NCBI RefSeq assembly: GCF_018129995.1
Contig: NZ_JAFCKS010000004.1
Location: forward strand, 1 to 64,000
Origin: Bradyrhizobium sp. SZCCT0153
GTDB taxonomy: Bacteria > Pseudomonadota > Alphaproteobacteria > Rhizobiales > Xanthobacteraceae
DNA: 64,000 nt
Direction: 5' to 3'
Shown here piece after piece: positions 40,021-49,818 of this stretch. The translations under genes were made by a program, and so were the position numbers. The notes under the pieces were generated by a model that saw only the letters and a program-made list of their open reading frames with translations, was not told the origin of the DNA and did no database searches. How positions within the stretch are numbered: the stretch's first letter is position 1; every line of letters begins with the position of its first letter.

Positions 40021-41754
40021 CTATGCCGCGTCGCGCCTGGCGGCGCGGTCGGCGAGATGACGGCCGGCAATGTAGCCGAAGGTCAGCGCCGGCCCAAGCG
40101 TGATGCCGGCGCCGGGATAATTGCCGCCCATGATGCTGGCCATGTCGTTGCCGGCGGCATAGAGCCCGGGAATCACCCGGCCCTCGGAGTCCAGCGCCCG
40201 CGCATTCTCGTCAGTGACGATGCCGGCATAGGTGCCGAGATCGCCGACCACCATCTTGATGGCGTAGAACGGGCCGTTTTGGATCGGCGCGACGCAGGGA
40301 TTCGGGCCGTGCAGCGCGTCGCCCTGGTAGCGATTATAGGCCTTGGTGCCCTTGCCGAAGGCGGCATCGTGGCCCTGCGGCGCGGTCGCATTGAACTGCT
40401 TGACGGTCTCGGTGAACGCGTTGGCATCGATGTCGGCCTTCGCCGCCAGTGCCTCCAGCGTATCGCCGCGCATGAGATAGCCGGTATTCAGATGGTGGCC
40501 GAGCGGCATGGGGAAGGGCGGCACGCAGCCGAGGCCGTATTTGCGCAACGTCGGATGATCGCAGACGAGATAGGCGGCGATCTCTTCGCCGGGCTTGGCG
40601 GCTTTGACCATGGCCTGGACGAAATCGTGATAGGAATTGCCTTCATTGGCAAAGCGCTTGCCGTCACGCATCACCGCGATCACGCCAGGCTTGGCGCGGT
40701 CGATGAAATGCGGCATCACGCCCTTTGAACCGTCCTTGCGCGTGGTCAGCGACACCGGCACCCAGGCGGCCGCGTTCGGCAAGCGATCCTCGACGTGACC
40801 ACCGACGGACTCCGCAAGGCGCAAGCCGTCGCCGGTATTGCCGGTCGGTCCGGGCGAAAAATGCTCGTTGCCGGTCGGCGCGTGCGGAAACATTTTCTTA
40901 CGGCGTTCGACGTCATGGGGGAAGCCGCCGCAGGCGAGCACGACGCCTTGTCTTGCATGAATGCGGACGTCGCGTCCCTCGCGCGAAACGATCGCGCCGG
41001 TGACGGTGCCGTTTTCAACCGTCAGCTCGCGCACCGGCGAGGACAGCCACATCGGAATCTTCAGATCCTGCGCGGATTTCGCGAGCCGCCCCGCCAGCGC
41101 ATTGCCGTTGGTCAACGTCATGCCGCGGCCGTAGCGCAGCACGTCCATCAGATGACGCGACAGGCGCTTTGCGACATATACGGCGGACGCCAGCGACTTC
41201 GTCACGCGCATGAAATGGATGATCTCCTTGCCGGAGCCCAGCATCATGCCGAACACGGTGAGCTCCGGTAGCGGCATGCCGAGCGTCTTGATCTGCTCAC
41301 CCAGCTCGCGGCCGTCGAACGGGCGCGTCACCATCGAGCGGCCGCCCTGTGCCCCGCCGGGCGCTTCGGCATGATAGTCCGGAAACACCAGCGGCATGTC
41401 GAAGCGGAGCGCGGTCTTGCTGGTGAAGAAATCGACCGCCTCGGGGCCGGCGCTGAGGAATGCGTCGACGCGCGCGGCGTCGAAATTGTTGCCGGCTTCG
41501 TGCCGCAAGTAAGTGCGGGCCTGGTCCGGCGTCTCCGCGATGCCATAGGCCTTCGCCAGCGATGTGCCGGGAATCCAGAGCCAGCCGCCGGAGCGCGCGG
41601 TGGTGCCGCCGAAGCGCGGCTCTTTCTCGACGATCAGCACGTCGAGGCCGCGATGGCGTGCGGTGATCGCGGCCGACATGCCGGAGGCGCCCGATCCGGC
41701 CACGAGCACATCGCACTCGTAAGTCTCAATTGCGTTGTGCGCGTTGCTGGTCAT
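40021..41754 (-). CDS. FAD-dependent dehydrogenase of the KstD/fumarate-reductase flavoprotein family
   Basis: A 577-residue flavoprotein. The FAD motif VLVAGSGASGMSAAITARHR is followed by the adenine/ribose block EKEPRFGGTTARSGGWLWIP, a middle VVLACGGFPHD and the C-terminal VIPGLYAAGNDMASIMGGNY. This is the 3-ketosteroid 1-dehydrogenase/urocanate-reductase-like group, which oxidises or reduces C-C bonds next to a carbonyl. The catalytic Tyr/Arg set cannot be confirmed by eye. It lies just downstream of an orphan branched-chain-type binding protein, which may bring its substrate. Confidence 0.84.
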   Translation of the reverse strand: MTSNAHNAIETYECDVLVAGSGASGMSAAITARHRGLDVLIVEKEPRFGGTTARSGGWLWIPGTSLAKAYGIAETPDQARTYLRHEAGNNFDAARVDAFLSAGPEAVDFFTSKTALRFDMPLVFPDYHAEAPGGAQGGRSMVTRPFDGRELGEQIKTLGMPLPELTVFGMMLGSGKEIIHFMRVTKSLASAVYVAKRLSRHLMDVLRYGRGMTLTNGNALAGRLAKSAQDLKIPMWLSSPVRELTVENGTVTGAIVSREGRDVRIHARQGVVLACGGFPHDVERRKKMFPHAPTGNEHFSPGPTGNTGDGLRLAESVGGHVEDRLPNAAAWVPVSLTTRKDGSKGVMPHFIDRAKPGVIAVMRDGKRFANEGNSYHDFVQAMVKAAKPGEEIAAYLVCDHPTLRKYGLGCVPPFPMPLGHHLNTGYLMRGDTLEALAAKADIDANAFTETVKQFNATAPQGHDAAFGKGTKAYNRYQGDALHGPNPCVAPIQNGPFYAIKMVVGDLGTYAGIVTDENARALDSEGRVIPGLYAAGNDMASIMGGNYPGAGITLGPALTFGYIAGRHLADRAARRDAA

Positions 41755-41762
41755 GTCTCACC

Positions 41763-42977
41763 TCACTTCTTCAGCAGCGGGCATTTGGATTCGGAGACCG
41801 GACGGAAAGCGTCCTCGCCCTTCACCGTCTTGATGATCTCCAGGTAGTCCCAGGGTTCCCTGGACTGCTCGGGCGACTTCACCTTGGCGAGATACATGTC
41901 GCGGATGACGCGGCCGTCCTCGCGCAGCTTGCCGCCATGGACGAATGTATCCTCGATCGGCAATTCGCGCATCTTGGCCATTACCTTGGCGGCATCGTCG
42001 GTGCCCGCCGCCTTGATGCCTTTCAGGTAATGCAGCACCGAGCCGTAGACGCCGGTGTGGATCATGGTCGGCATCACCTTGGTGCGCTCGTAGAATTTCT
42101 TGGACCAGGCCCGGGTCGCCTCGTCCATGTTCCAGTACGACGCCGTGGTCATGTAGGTGCCCTGCGCGGCCTTCAGGCCGACCGCGTGGACGTCGGTGTC
42201 GAACATCAGGAGGCCGACGAGCTTCTGGCCGCCCTGCACGAGGCCGAATTCGCCGGACTGCTTGATCGCATTGTCGGTGTCCTGGCCGGCATTGGCGAAG
42301 GCGACGACGTCGGCTTTCGAGCTCTGCGCCTGGAGTGCAAAAGAGGAAAAGTCCGCCGTGTTGGTCGGATGCTTGACGCCGCCGAGCACCTTGCCACCCA
42401 TTTCGTTGATGAAGCGCGTCGCGTCCTTCTCGAGCTGCTGGCCGAAGGCGTAATCCGCGGTGATGAAATACCAGGATTTGCCGCCTTCCTTGATCACGGC
42501 GGAGGCCGTCACCTTCGACAGTGCGTAGGTGTCGTAGGTGAAGTGCACGGTGTTCGGGCTGCACAGCTCGTCGGTCAGCGAGCTCGCGCCGGGGCCGGAG
42601 AGCAGTGCGATCTTGCCCCGCTCGCGCACCATATTGTGGACCGCGATGGCGATGCCGGAATTGGGAATGTCGACCACGGCGTCGACCTTGCCGTTGTCGA
42701 ACCAGCCGCGCACGATCTGCACGCCGACGTCGGTTTTCATCTGGTGGTCGGCGCTGATGATCTCGATCGGCTTGCCGAGCACGGTCGGCCCGAACTCCTC
42801 CACCGCCATTTTTGCGGCTTCGACGGAGCCCGGCCCGCTGTTGTCGCGGCCCCAGCTCGACAGGTCGGTCAACACGCCGATCCGCACCGCGTCGTCGGAG
42901 ACTTGCGCGGTCGCAGTCGTTGTCATCGCAGCCGAACTCATGGCCGCGAACATGGCCCAGGCGAGATGCCCTCTCAT
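41763..42977 (-). CDS. Orphan branched-chain-amino-acid-type ABC binding protein (LivK fold)
   Basis: A 404-residue periplasmic protein. The signal peptide (MRGHLAWAMFAAMSSAAMTT to TAQ) precedes a type-I binding fold: VRIGVLTDLSSWGRDNSGPG, then KPIEIISADHQMK, IALLSGPGASS and GKSWYFITADYAFGQ. The fold matches Leu/Ile/Val- and aromatic-acid-type receptors. No LivHMGF permease or ATPase genes are present in the window, so it must share a permease encoded elsewhere. It starts the flavoprotein operon; the nine-base gap suggests co-transcription. Confidence 0.87.
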   Translation of the reverse strand: MRGHLAWAMFAAMSSAAMTTTATAQVSDDAVRIGVLTDLSSWGRDNSGPGSVEAAKMAVEEFGPTVLGKPIEIISADHQMKTDVGVQIVRGWFDNGKVDAVVDIPNSGIAIAVHNMVRERGKIALLSGPGASSLTDELCSPNTVHFTYDTYALSKVTASAVIKEGGKSWYFITADYAFGQQLEKDATRFINEMGGKVLGGVKHPTNTADFSSFALQAQSSKADVVAFANAGQDTDNAIKQSGEFGLVQGGQKLVGLLMFDTDVHAVGLKAAQGTYMTTASYWNMDEATRAWSKKFYERTKVMPTMIHTGVYGSVLHYLKGIKAAGTDDAAKVMAKMRELPIEDTFVHGGKLREDGRVIRDMYLAKVKSPEQSREPWDYLEIIKTVKGEDAFRPVSESKCPLLKK

Positions 42978-43095
42978 CGTCGTTCCCTCTCTTTTTACGG
43001 GCCGCTTGGCGCGGCCGGCTATTCTCGCGATAATTAGATATTAACAAATAGGTTTGTCAATGACGAATTTGATGGGATGGTTGGGTTCCGGGCCG

Positions 43096-43141
43096 TTGGC
43101 TCGCCATGACGACGTCCCAAACCGTCGTCATGGCGAGCCAA
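43096..43141. repeat. Perfect 18-bp-stem hairpin upstream of the glycosidase end
   Basis: The arms ttggctcgccatgacgac (43096-43113) and gtcgtcatggcgagccaa (43124-43141) are exact inverted copies around a 10-base loop. A ccgcgc-gaa-gcgcgg hairpin (43147-43161) follows, and then a gcgaagcaatccagaatct phrase shared with the repeat at 12053. The region is the gap between the LivK-like start and the convergent-side glycosidase. It looks like a repeat-family unit and not a gene. Confidence 0.85.
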
Positions 43142-43237
43142 CTGGTCCGCGCGAAGCGCGGCCCGATGACAGGCTTCGCGAAGCAATCCAGAATCTCCCC
43201 GCGAATGACGCGCGAATCGCTCGGGTCGCGAGCGTGG

Positions 43238-44779
43238 TCATCGGCACGCGGGGTTCGCGGCGCTTGGGACGACGAGGAACGTGATGGTCTCGGGCGCGAG
43301 GCGAACTGCACCGGCAGCCGTCGCTCGCCCGGCGAGGTGCGGCAGCTCATCACCGTCGGTCAGCGCGAGTGTCGTGCCGTTCAGTTGCACTGTCGCGCCT
43401 TGCTGCCTCCCTGCCTGCAAGCTATAGCGCTCGGCGGAACGCGGCAGCACGATCGCGCGCGAGGTGCGGTGTGAGATGTTGATCGCGAGCATGGTCACGG
43501 CGCCGGGCCTCGATGGATGACAGTGGGCGTAGACGTGCAGGTCGGGCACTGCCGCCGCGCTTGCATCGAGCACTGTCGCTCCCATCAGCCGATGCCAGAG
43601 CAGCGCGCCCCAGTAATTCGGACGTGGACGGAACGTCGTCTCGTCGAGCAGGCCGTAATCGCTCGCCGCCAGCGTGTTGTGCATCACCACCTGAACCCCG
43701 GCTCGTGCCAGGCGTCCGAGCTGGTCGAGATAGCGGAAGGTGTCGAGAAACGTCCTGTCCCAGCGGTTGCCGCCGCAAGCGGCATCGGCGGTTTCCGTCA
43801 GCCAGATCGGTTTGCCCGGCGCGAATTCATCGCGCAGGCCGCGGTAGATCGACAGCGTCACATCGGTTCGGGCCAGCCATTCTTCGGACAACGCGCGTGC
43901 CGGCGCGTCCCGGCCGCCGCAGCGTGGCGAGATCGTGTTGTAGTGATGATAGGAGAAGCGATCGATGTCGGCTCCGGATTTCGCGAGCAGGTCGTGCGTG
44001 CGAATACCGGATGCGGAAGGGGATGCGGAATCGCCGACGGAGCCCGGGCCGACGATCAGCGTCTCCGGCGCCGCGCGCCGTATCCAGTCGCGAAAGACGT
44101 CGAAATCGCGGACATAGGCTTTCGCGTCATATCCCCGCGGCGCTCCGCTCGTCGCCGCGAGCGTCGGCTCGTTCATGAACTCGGCGGCGGCGATGTGGCC
44201 GCCCAGCGATCGCGTGTCATCGACCAGACGCCGCGCCTGGTCCGGACTCCACACGCCATCGGCACCGCGGCTGCCGGGACTGATCGCGAAGGAGGTGACG
44301 ATCTCCGCATCAGTCGCACGCGCAAAGTCGACGACGCCGCGCCACTGTGCACGGCTCAGCACCGTGTCAAACCCCGGCGGCGGCGCGGCTGGTGCCTGTT
44401 CGCTGCGGGCAAAGAACGTCGCATTGGCCCAGGTGCCGCTTACGCGCAGATAGGCCGGCGACAAGGCGGCAGCGAGCTTGCGCAGTCGCGCATTGGCAAG
44501 ATCGATCGGCGGCCGGTCGCTGTAACGATTTCGCTGATCGATCGTGTGCATCGTTTGCGGATAGGGCTTCCAGAACCGTCCGCCGGTCACCTCCACCATC
44601 TCGATGTTGTAGGATTGAAAGCGCGGATCGATCGTGCCGATAAATTTCAGTTCCGCTGGCGCGATGGACACATCTCCGGCGCGCGCCGCGCACAACGTTG
44701 AGGCAATCAGCAGCGCGATTGTCGTCAGAGCCGCCGCTGGGACGAGCCTGCACGATCGAGGCCACCGGCTTGCATGCAT
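43238..44779 (-). CDS. Exported heparanase-like glycoside hydrolase (GH79-type fold)
   Basis: A 513-residue secreted protein with a signal peptide or membrane anchor (residues about 12-34). The TIM-barrel motif FMNEP carries the proton donor Glu204, and the nucleophile candidate is Glu329 in IWLTETADAACGG. The Asn-Glu pair and spacing resemble human heparanase (225/343), and the C-terminal beta region follows. Family members cleave beta-linked glucuronic acid residues from proteoglycan or arabinogalactan chains. It is not in an operon. The assignment to GH79 is by motif recognition only. Released uronate could feed the uxu locus at 4-12 kb. Confidence 0.72.
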   Translation of the reverse strand: MHASRWPRSCRLVPAAALTTIALLIASTLCAARAGDVSIAPAELKFIGTIDPRFQSYNIEMVEVTGGRFWKPYPQTMHTIDQRNRYSDRPPIDLANARLRKLAAALSPAYLRVSGTWANATFFARSEQAPAAPPPGFDTVLSRAQWRGVVDFARATDAEIVTSFAISPGSRGADGVWSPDQARRLVDDTRSLGGHIAAAEFMNEPTLAATSGAPRGYDAKAYVRDFDVFRDWIRRAAPETLIVGPGSVGDSASPSASGIRTHDLLAKSGADIDRFSYHHYNTISPRCGGRDAPARALSEEWLARTDVTLSIYRGLRDEFAPGKPIWLTETADAACGGNRWDRTFLDTFRYLDQLGRLARAGVQVVMHNTLAASDYGLLDETTFRPRPNYWGALLWHRLMGATVLDASAAAVPDLHVYAHCHPSRPGAVTMLAINISHRTSRAIVLPRSAERYSLQAGRQQGATVQLNGTTLALTDGDELPHLAGRATAAGAVRLAPETITFLVVPSAANPACR

Positions 44780-44974
44780 GTCCTGACGCCTTCTTATGCG
44801 CGCTGCTAAAAGCCGATGCAGCGGGGCGAACCATTAGCCGCGTTTATACCGCGAATTTTTACTTCCAATTTTACTTCGCGACATCCGGCCCATAGCCTCG
44901 CCCGCAACTGATCACATCCGCAGCCGGTCAATGACGATCGGAGCGAGCGCTTATTGTAACCAACGAGGGTTGCC

Positions 44975-46324
44975 ATGCTTGACAGGGACAAGGGGACATC
45001 CACTGCCAATCCGGCGGGGACGAGCGACAAGTCTGCGAAAAAGCTGAGCCGGCGCACGCTGTTGAAGGGCGCGGCAGCAATTGCCGGCGCAGCCGCAGGC
45101 TCGGACGCGATCCGCGGCTTCCCGACCATCTGGGCGCAGGAGATCAAGGATATCGAGCTGCGCCATGTCGGCGTGTCCTATTCGGTGGTGAAGGCGATCG
45201 GCGACCAGGCCGCCAAGGATCTCGGTTTCAAGGTGACGATGCAGAACCTCGACACCTCCGCCGCCATCAACCGTTTCATAAGCCAGCCTAATACGGTCGA
45301 TATCGCCGACCTCGAGGGCTGGCAGGCCAAGCTCGCCGCCAAGCGCAGCGTGATCCAGGGCATCGAGGTCAAGAAGATCAAGGAGTTCGACAACATCCTG
45401 CCGATCTTCACCAAGGGCGAGATCGACGGCCACAAGATCCCGCGCCAGGGCATCTCGCCCTACGAGGCGATGTACATCTCCAAGCCCGACTCGACCGACC
45501 TGCATGACGGCGTCACCGAATGGGCGACGTTCCTGCCGCAGGTCTACAACGCGGACTCTATCGGCTATCGCCCGGATCTCGTCGGCCATGAAGTGACCGA
45601 GTGGAAGGACCTGATCGACCCGAAGTTCAAGGGCAAGGCGGCGATCCTCGACGTGCCCGCGATCGGCATCATGGACGCCGCGCTCTGCTTCGAAAGTGCC
45701 GGGCTGATCAAGTACGGCAACAAGGGCAACATGACCAAGGAGGAGATCGACTTCACCTGCAACAAGCTGATCGAGCTGAAGAAGCAGGGCCAGTTCCGCG
45801 CGACCTGGACCACCTTCGACCAGTCGGTGCAGCTGATGGCGGCGGGGGAAGTGGTCATCCAGTCGATGTGGTCGCCGGCGGTCGCTGCCGTCCGCGTCAA
45901 GGAAATCCCTTGCGTCTACGCGCCGGTCAACGTCAAGAACGGCAAGGAAGGCTATCGCGGTTGGTGCAACGGCATGGGCCTGATGAAGCACCTCTCCGGC
46001 AAGAAGCTGGATGCCGCCTACGAATATCTCAACTGGTATCTGTCGGGCTGGCAAGGCGGCTTCGTCGCGCGCTACGGCTATTACAGCCCGGTGCCGTCGA
46101 CCGCGAAGAAATTCCTCACCCCGGCCGAGTGGGCGTTCTGGTACGAGGGCCAGCCGGCGCCGGAGGTGGTCAACGATCCCTATGGCGTTGCGATGGAGAA
46201 GGCCGGCACCAAGCGTGACGGCGGTTCGTTCCTCGACCGCGTCAAGAACATCTCGTGCTGGAACACGCTGATGGACGAAGCCGCCTACATGAACAAGCGC
46301 TGGAACGACTTCAAGGTGGCGTAA
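44975..46324 (+). CDS. ABC transporter solute-binding protein, polyamine (PotD-like), Tat-exported
   Basis: A 449-residue periplasmic protein. The Tat signal KKLSRRTLLKGAAAIAGAAA is followed by a PotD-like fold: AAINRFISQPNTVDIADLEG, then YEAMYISKPDSTDLHDGVTEW and GYRGWCNGMGLMKHLSG. It is longer than a standard PotD protein (about 350). The closest type is the Tat-exported extracellular solute-binding protein group. ATG at 44975 follows gaggg. A 69-base gap separates it from the permease. The ligand is not predictable from sequence. Confidence 0.86.
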   Translation: MLDRDKGTSTANPAGTSDKSAKKLSRRTLLKGAAAIAGAAAGSDAIRGFPTIWAQEIKDIELRHVGVSYSVVKAIGDQAAKDLGFKVTMQNLDTSAAINRFISQPNTVDIADLEGWQAKLAAKRSVIQGIEVKKIKEFDNILPIFTKGEIDGHKIPRQGISPYEAMYISKPDSTDLHDGVTEWATFLPQVYNADSIGYRPDLVGHEVTEWKDLIDPKFKGKAAILDVPAIGIMDAALCFESAGLIKYGNKGNMTKEEIDFTCNKLIELKKQGQFRATWTTFDQSVQLMAAGEVVIQSMWSPAVAAVRVKEIPCVYAPVNVKNGKEGYRGWCNGMGLMKHLSGKKLDAAYEYLNWYLSGWQGGFVARYGYYSPVPSTAKKFLTPAEWAFWYEGQPAPEVVNDPYGVAMEKAGTKRDGGSFLDRVKNISCWNTLMDEAAYMNKRWNDFKVA

Positions 46325-46393
46325 ATCCTGCTTTCCCTCGCCCGACACGAGCGCCGGCGCGGCGACGCTCCGGCAGAGAGACCGAACTGAAGC

Positions 46394-47287
46394 GTGGCTT
46401 TTGCCGACATGCAGCCAAGTCCAAACCCATCACGCGCCAATCTCGCCGGCTGGCTCTACGTGTCGCCGCTGGTCCTGGTGCTCGTGCCGTTCTTCGTGGC
46501 GCCGATCCTCGTCGTGGTGGCCGCAAGCTTCTTTGCGACGGACGGCTTTGGCGGGCTGACGCCGGGCTTCACGCTCGCAAGCTATGTGGAAGTGCTGCAT
46601 TCGGCGCTGACGCTGAAGCTCTATCTGGCGACCATCAAGTTCACGGTGCTGACCTGGATCTTCACGCTCGTCATTGGCTTCTGCGTCGCCTACTTCCTGG
46701 TGTTCCACGTCCGCAATCAGCTGCTCGCGATCGGCCTGTTCCTTTTGTGTACGGTGCCGTTCTGGACCTCGAACATCATCCGGATGATTTCCTGGATTCC
46801 GCTGCTCGGCAAGGAAGGCCTGATCAACCAGGCGCTGCTGGCGCTCGGGGTGATCCGTCAGCCGCTTGAGGTGCTGCTGTTCTCCGACCTCGCGGTCGTC
46901 ATCGCCTATGTCCACCAGCTCACGATCTTCATGATCGTGCCGATCTTCAACTCCATGGCGCGGATCGACAAGAAGCTGATCGAGGCCGCAATCGACGCCG
47001 GCGCCAGCCGTTTCGACATCATGCGCCTGATCGTGGTGCCGATGTCCAAGAGCGGCATCGCGCTCGGCACCATCTTCGTGGTGTCGATCGTGATGGGCGA
47101 TTTCTTCGTCGTCAAGGTCATGTCCGGCGGCGGCTCGGCCTCGGTGGTCAGCGCCTTCTACGAGGACGTCGGCGTGCTGCAATATCCGACCGCGGCGGCG
47201 AGCGCCGTGCTGCTGACGCTGGTGCTGGTCGCGATCGTCTCGCTGATCCTGCGCACTGTCGACATCAGGCAGGAGATCACGCGGTGA
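46394..47287 (+). CDS. ABC transporter permease (PotB-like), second polyamine-type system
   Basis: A 297-residue permease with six helices. N-terminal helix LAGWLYVSPLVLVLVPFFVA; EAA motif IDAGASRFDIMRLIVVPMSKS. A gtga overlap couples it to the next permease. GTG at 46394 has only a distant gagag ahead; ATG at 46409 is an alternative. It forms the transport pore with its neighbour, energised by the ATPase downstream. Confidence 0.85.
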   Translation: MAFADMQPSPNPSRANLAGWLYVSPLVLVLVPFFVAPILVVVAASFFATDGFGGLTPGFTLASYVEVLHSALTLKLYLATIKFTVLTWIFTLVIGFCVAYFLVFHVRNQLLAIGLFLLCTVPFWTSNIIRMISWIPLLGKEGLINQALLALGVIRQPLEVLLFSDLAVVIAYVHQLTIFMIVPIFNSMARIDKKLIEAAIDAGASRFDIMRLIVVPMSKSGIALGTIFVVSIVMGDFFVVKVMSGGGSASVVSAFYEDVGVLQYPTAAASAVLLTLVLVAIVSLILRTVDIRQEITR

Positions 47288-48189
47288 GCGCCATTCTTGC
47301 CGACATGCCCAAGACCGACGCGTCAAAGACGGGCGCGCCCGCGACGACCAAGGCGATCGCACCGAGCAAGGGCGGCCGTCCGTGGACGTTCTATGTCCTG
47401 GCGACGCTGTTCGTGTTCTATGTGATCGCGCTCTACGGCCCGATGTTCTGCATCTACGTCCTGTCGTTCCAGGATATCCGCGGCGGGCTCGTGTTTCCGA
47501 TGAAGGGCCACTCGCTGCACTGGTTCGTCGATCTCTTCACTCAGGTGCGGACCGGCGACGTCAAGGGCTCGTTCGACCGCTCGATCAAGCTCGCGGTCAT
47601 CGTCACCGTCATCACGGTGGTGGTCTCGTTCCTCGCCGGGCTCGGCTTCCGCAAGCGTTTTCGCGGCGATACCGTCGTCTTCTACATGATGATCGGCAGC
47701 CTGGTCGCACCGGGCCTCGTGCTCGGCCTCGGCACCGGCCTTCTGTTCCAGGCGCTCGGGCTGAATGCGAGCTGGTACACCTCGGCGCTCGGCGCGCAGC
47801 TGTCCTGGACGCTGCCGTTCGGCGTGCTGGTGATGTTCGCGGTGATGTCGCGCTTCAACCACGTCTGGGAGGAGGCGGCCTACGACCTCGGCGCCAGCCG
47901 CTGGCAGTCGATCCGCCTGGTGATGATCCCCGTGCTGGCGCCCGGCCTCGTCGCGGTCGCACTGTTCGGATTCACGCTCTCTTACGACGAGTTCGCGCGC
48001 AGCCTCCAGACCGCGGGCTCGCTGAACACGCTGCCGCTGGAGATCTGGAGCATGACGCTGAACGTCACCTCGCCCTCGCTCTACGCGCTCGGCACCGTGA
48101 CGACCATCGTCTCCTTCATCGTCATCGGCGCGAGCCTGGGCAGCATCGTGCTGATCCAGAAAAAGCGCGGCAGCAGCGCAAAGGGTTGA
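47284..48189 (+). CDS. ABC transporter permease (PotC-like), second polyamine-type system
   Basis: A 301-residue permease. A cytoplasmic N-terminal stretch of about 30 residues precedes helix 1 FYVLATLFVFYVIALYGPMF. The EAA motif is YDLGASRWQSIRLVMIPV, and the SYDEFARSLQTAG segment is typical of PotC/PotI partners. The GTG start lies in the stop of the previous gene. It lies eight bases ahead of the ATPase start. Confidence 0.86.
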   Translation: MSAILADMPKTDASKTGAPATTKAIAPSKGGRPWTFYVLATLFVFYVIALYGPMFCIYVLSFQDIRGGLVFPMKGHSLHWFVDLFTQVRTGDVKGSFDRSIKLAVIVTVITVVVSFLAGLGFRKRFRGDTVVFYMMIGSLVAPGLVLGLGTGLLFQALGLNASWYTSALGAQLSWTLPFGVLVMFAVMSRFNHVWEEAAYDLGASRWQSIRLVMIPVLAPGLVAVALFGFTLSYDEFARSLQTAGSLNTLPLEIWSMTLNVTSPSLYALGTVTTIVSFIVIGASLGSIVLIQKKRGSSAKG

Positions 48190-48196
48190 GTTGGGA

Positions 48197-49303
<1,107 letters not shown>

Positions 49304-49324
49304 AGCCCCGTCGCGCACAGGAGT

Positions 49325-49816
<492 letters not shown>

Positions 49817-49818
49817 CC

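Noticed and set aside
42978..43237. Short ORFs in the repeat gap before the glycosidase
   Set aside because: They consist of repeat-derived Arg/Ser-rich sequence, lack ribosome sites and overlap the hairpins.
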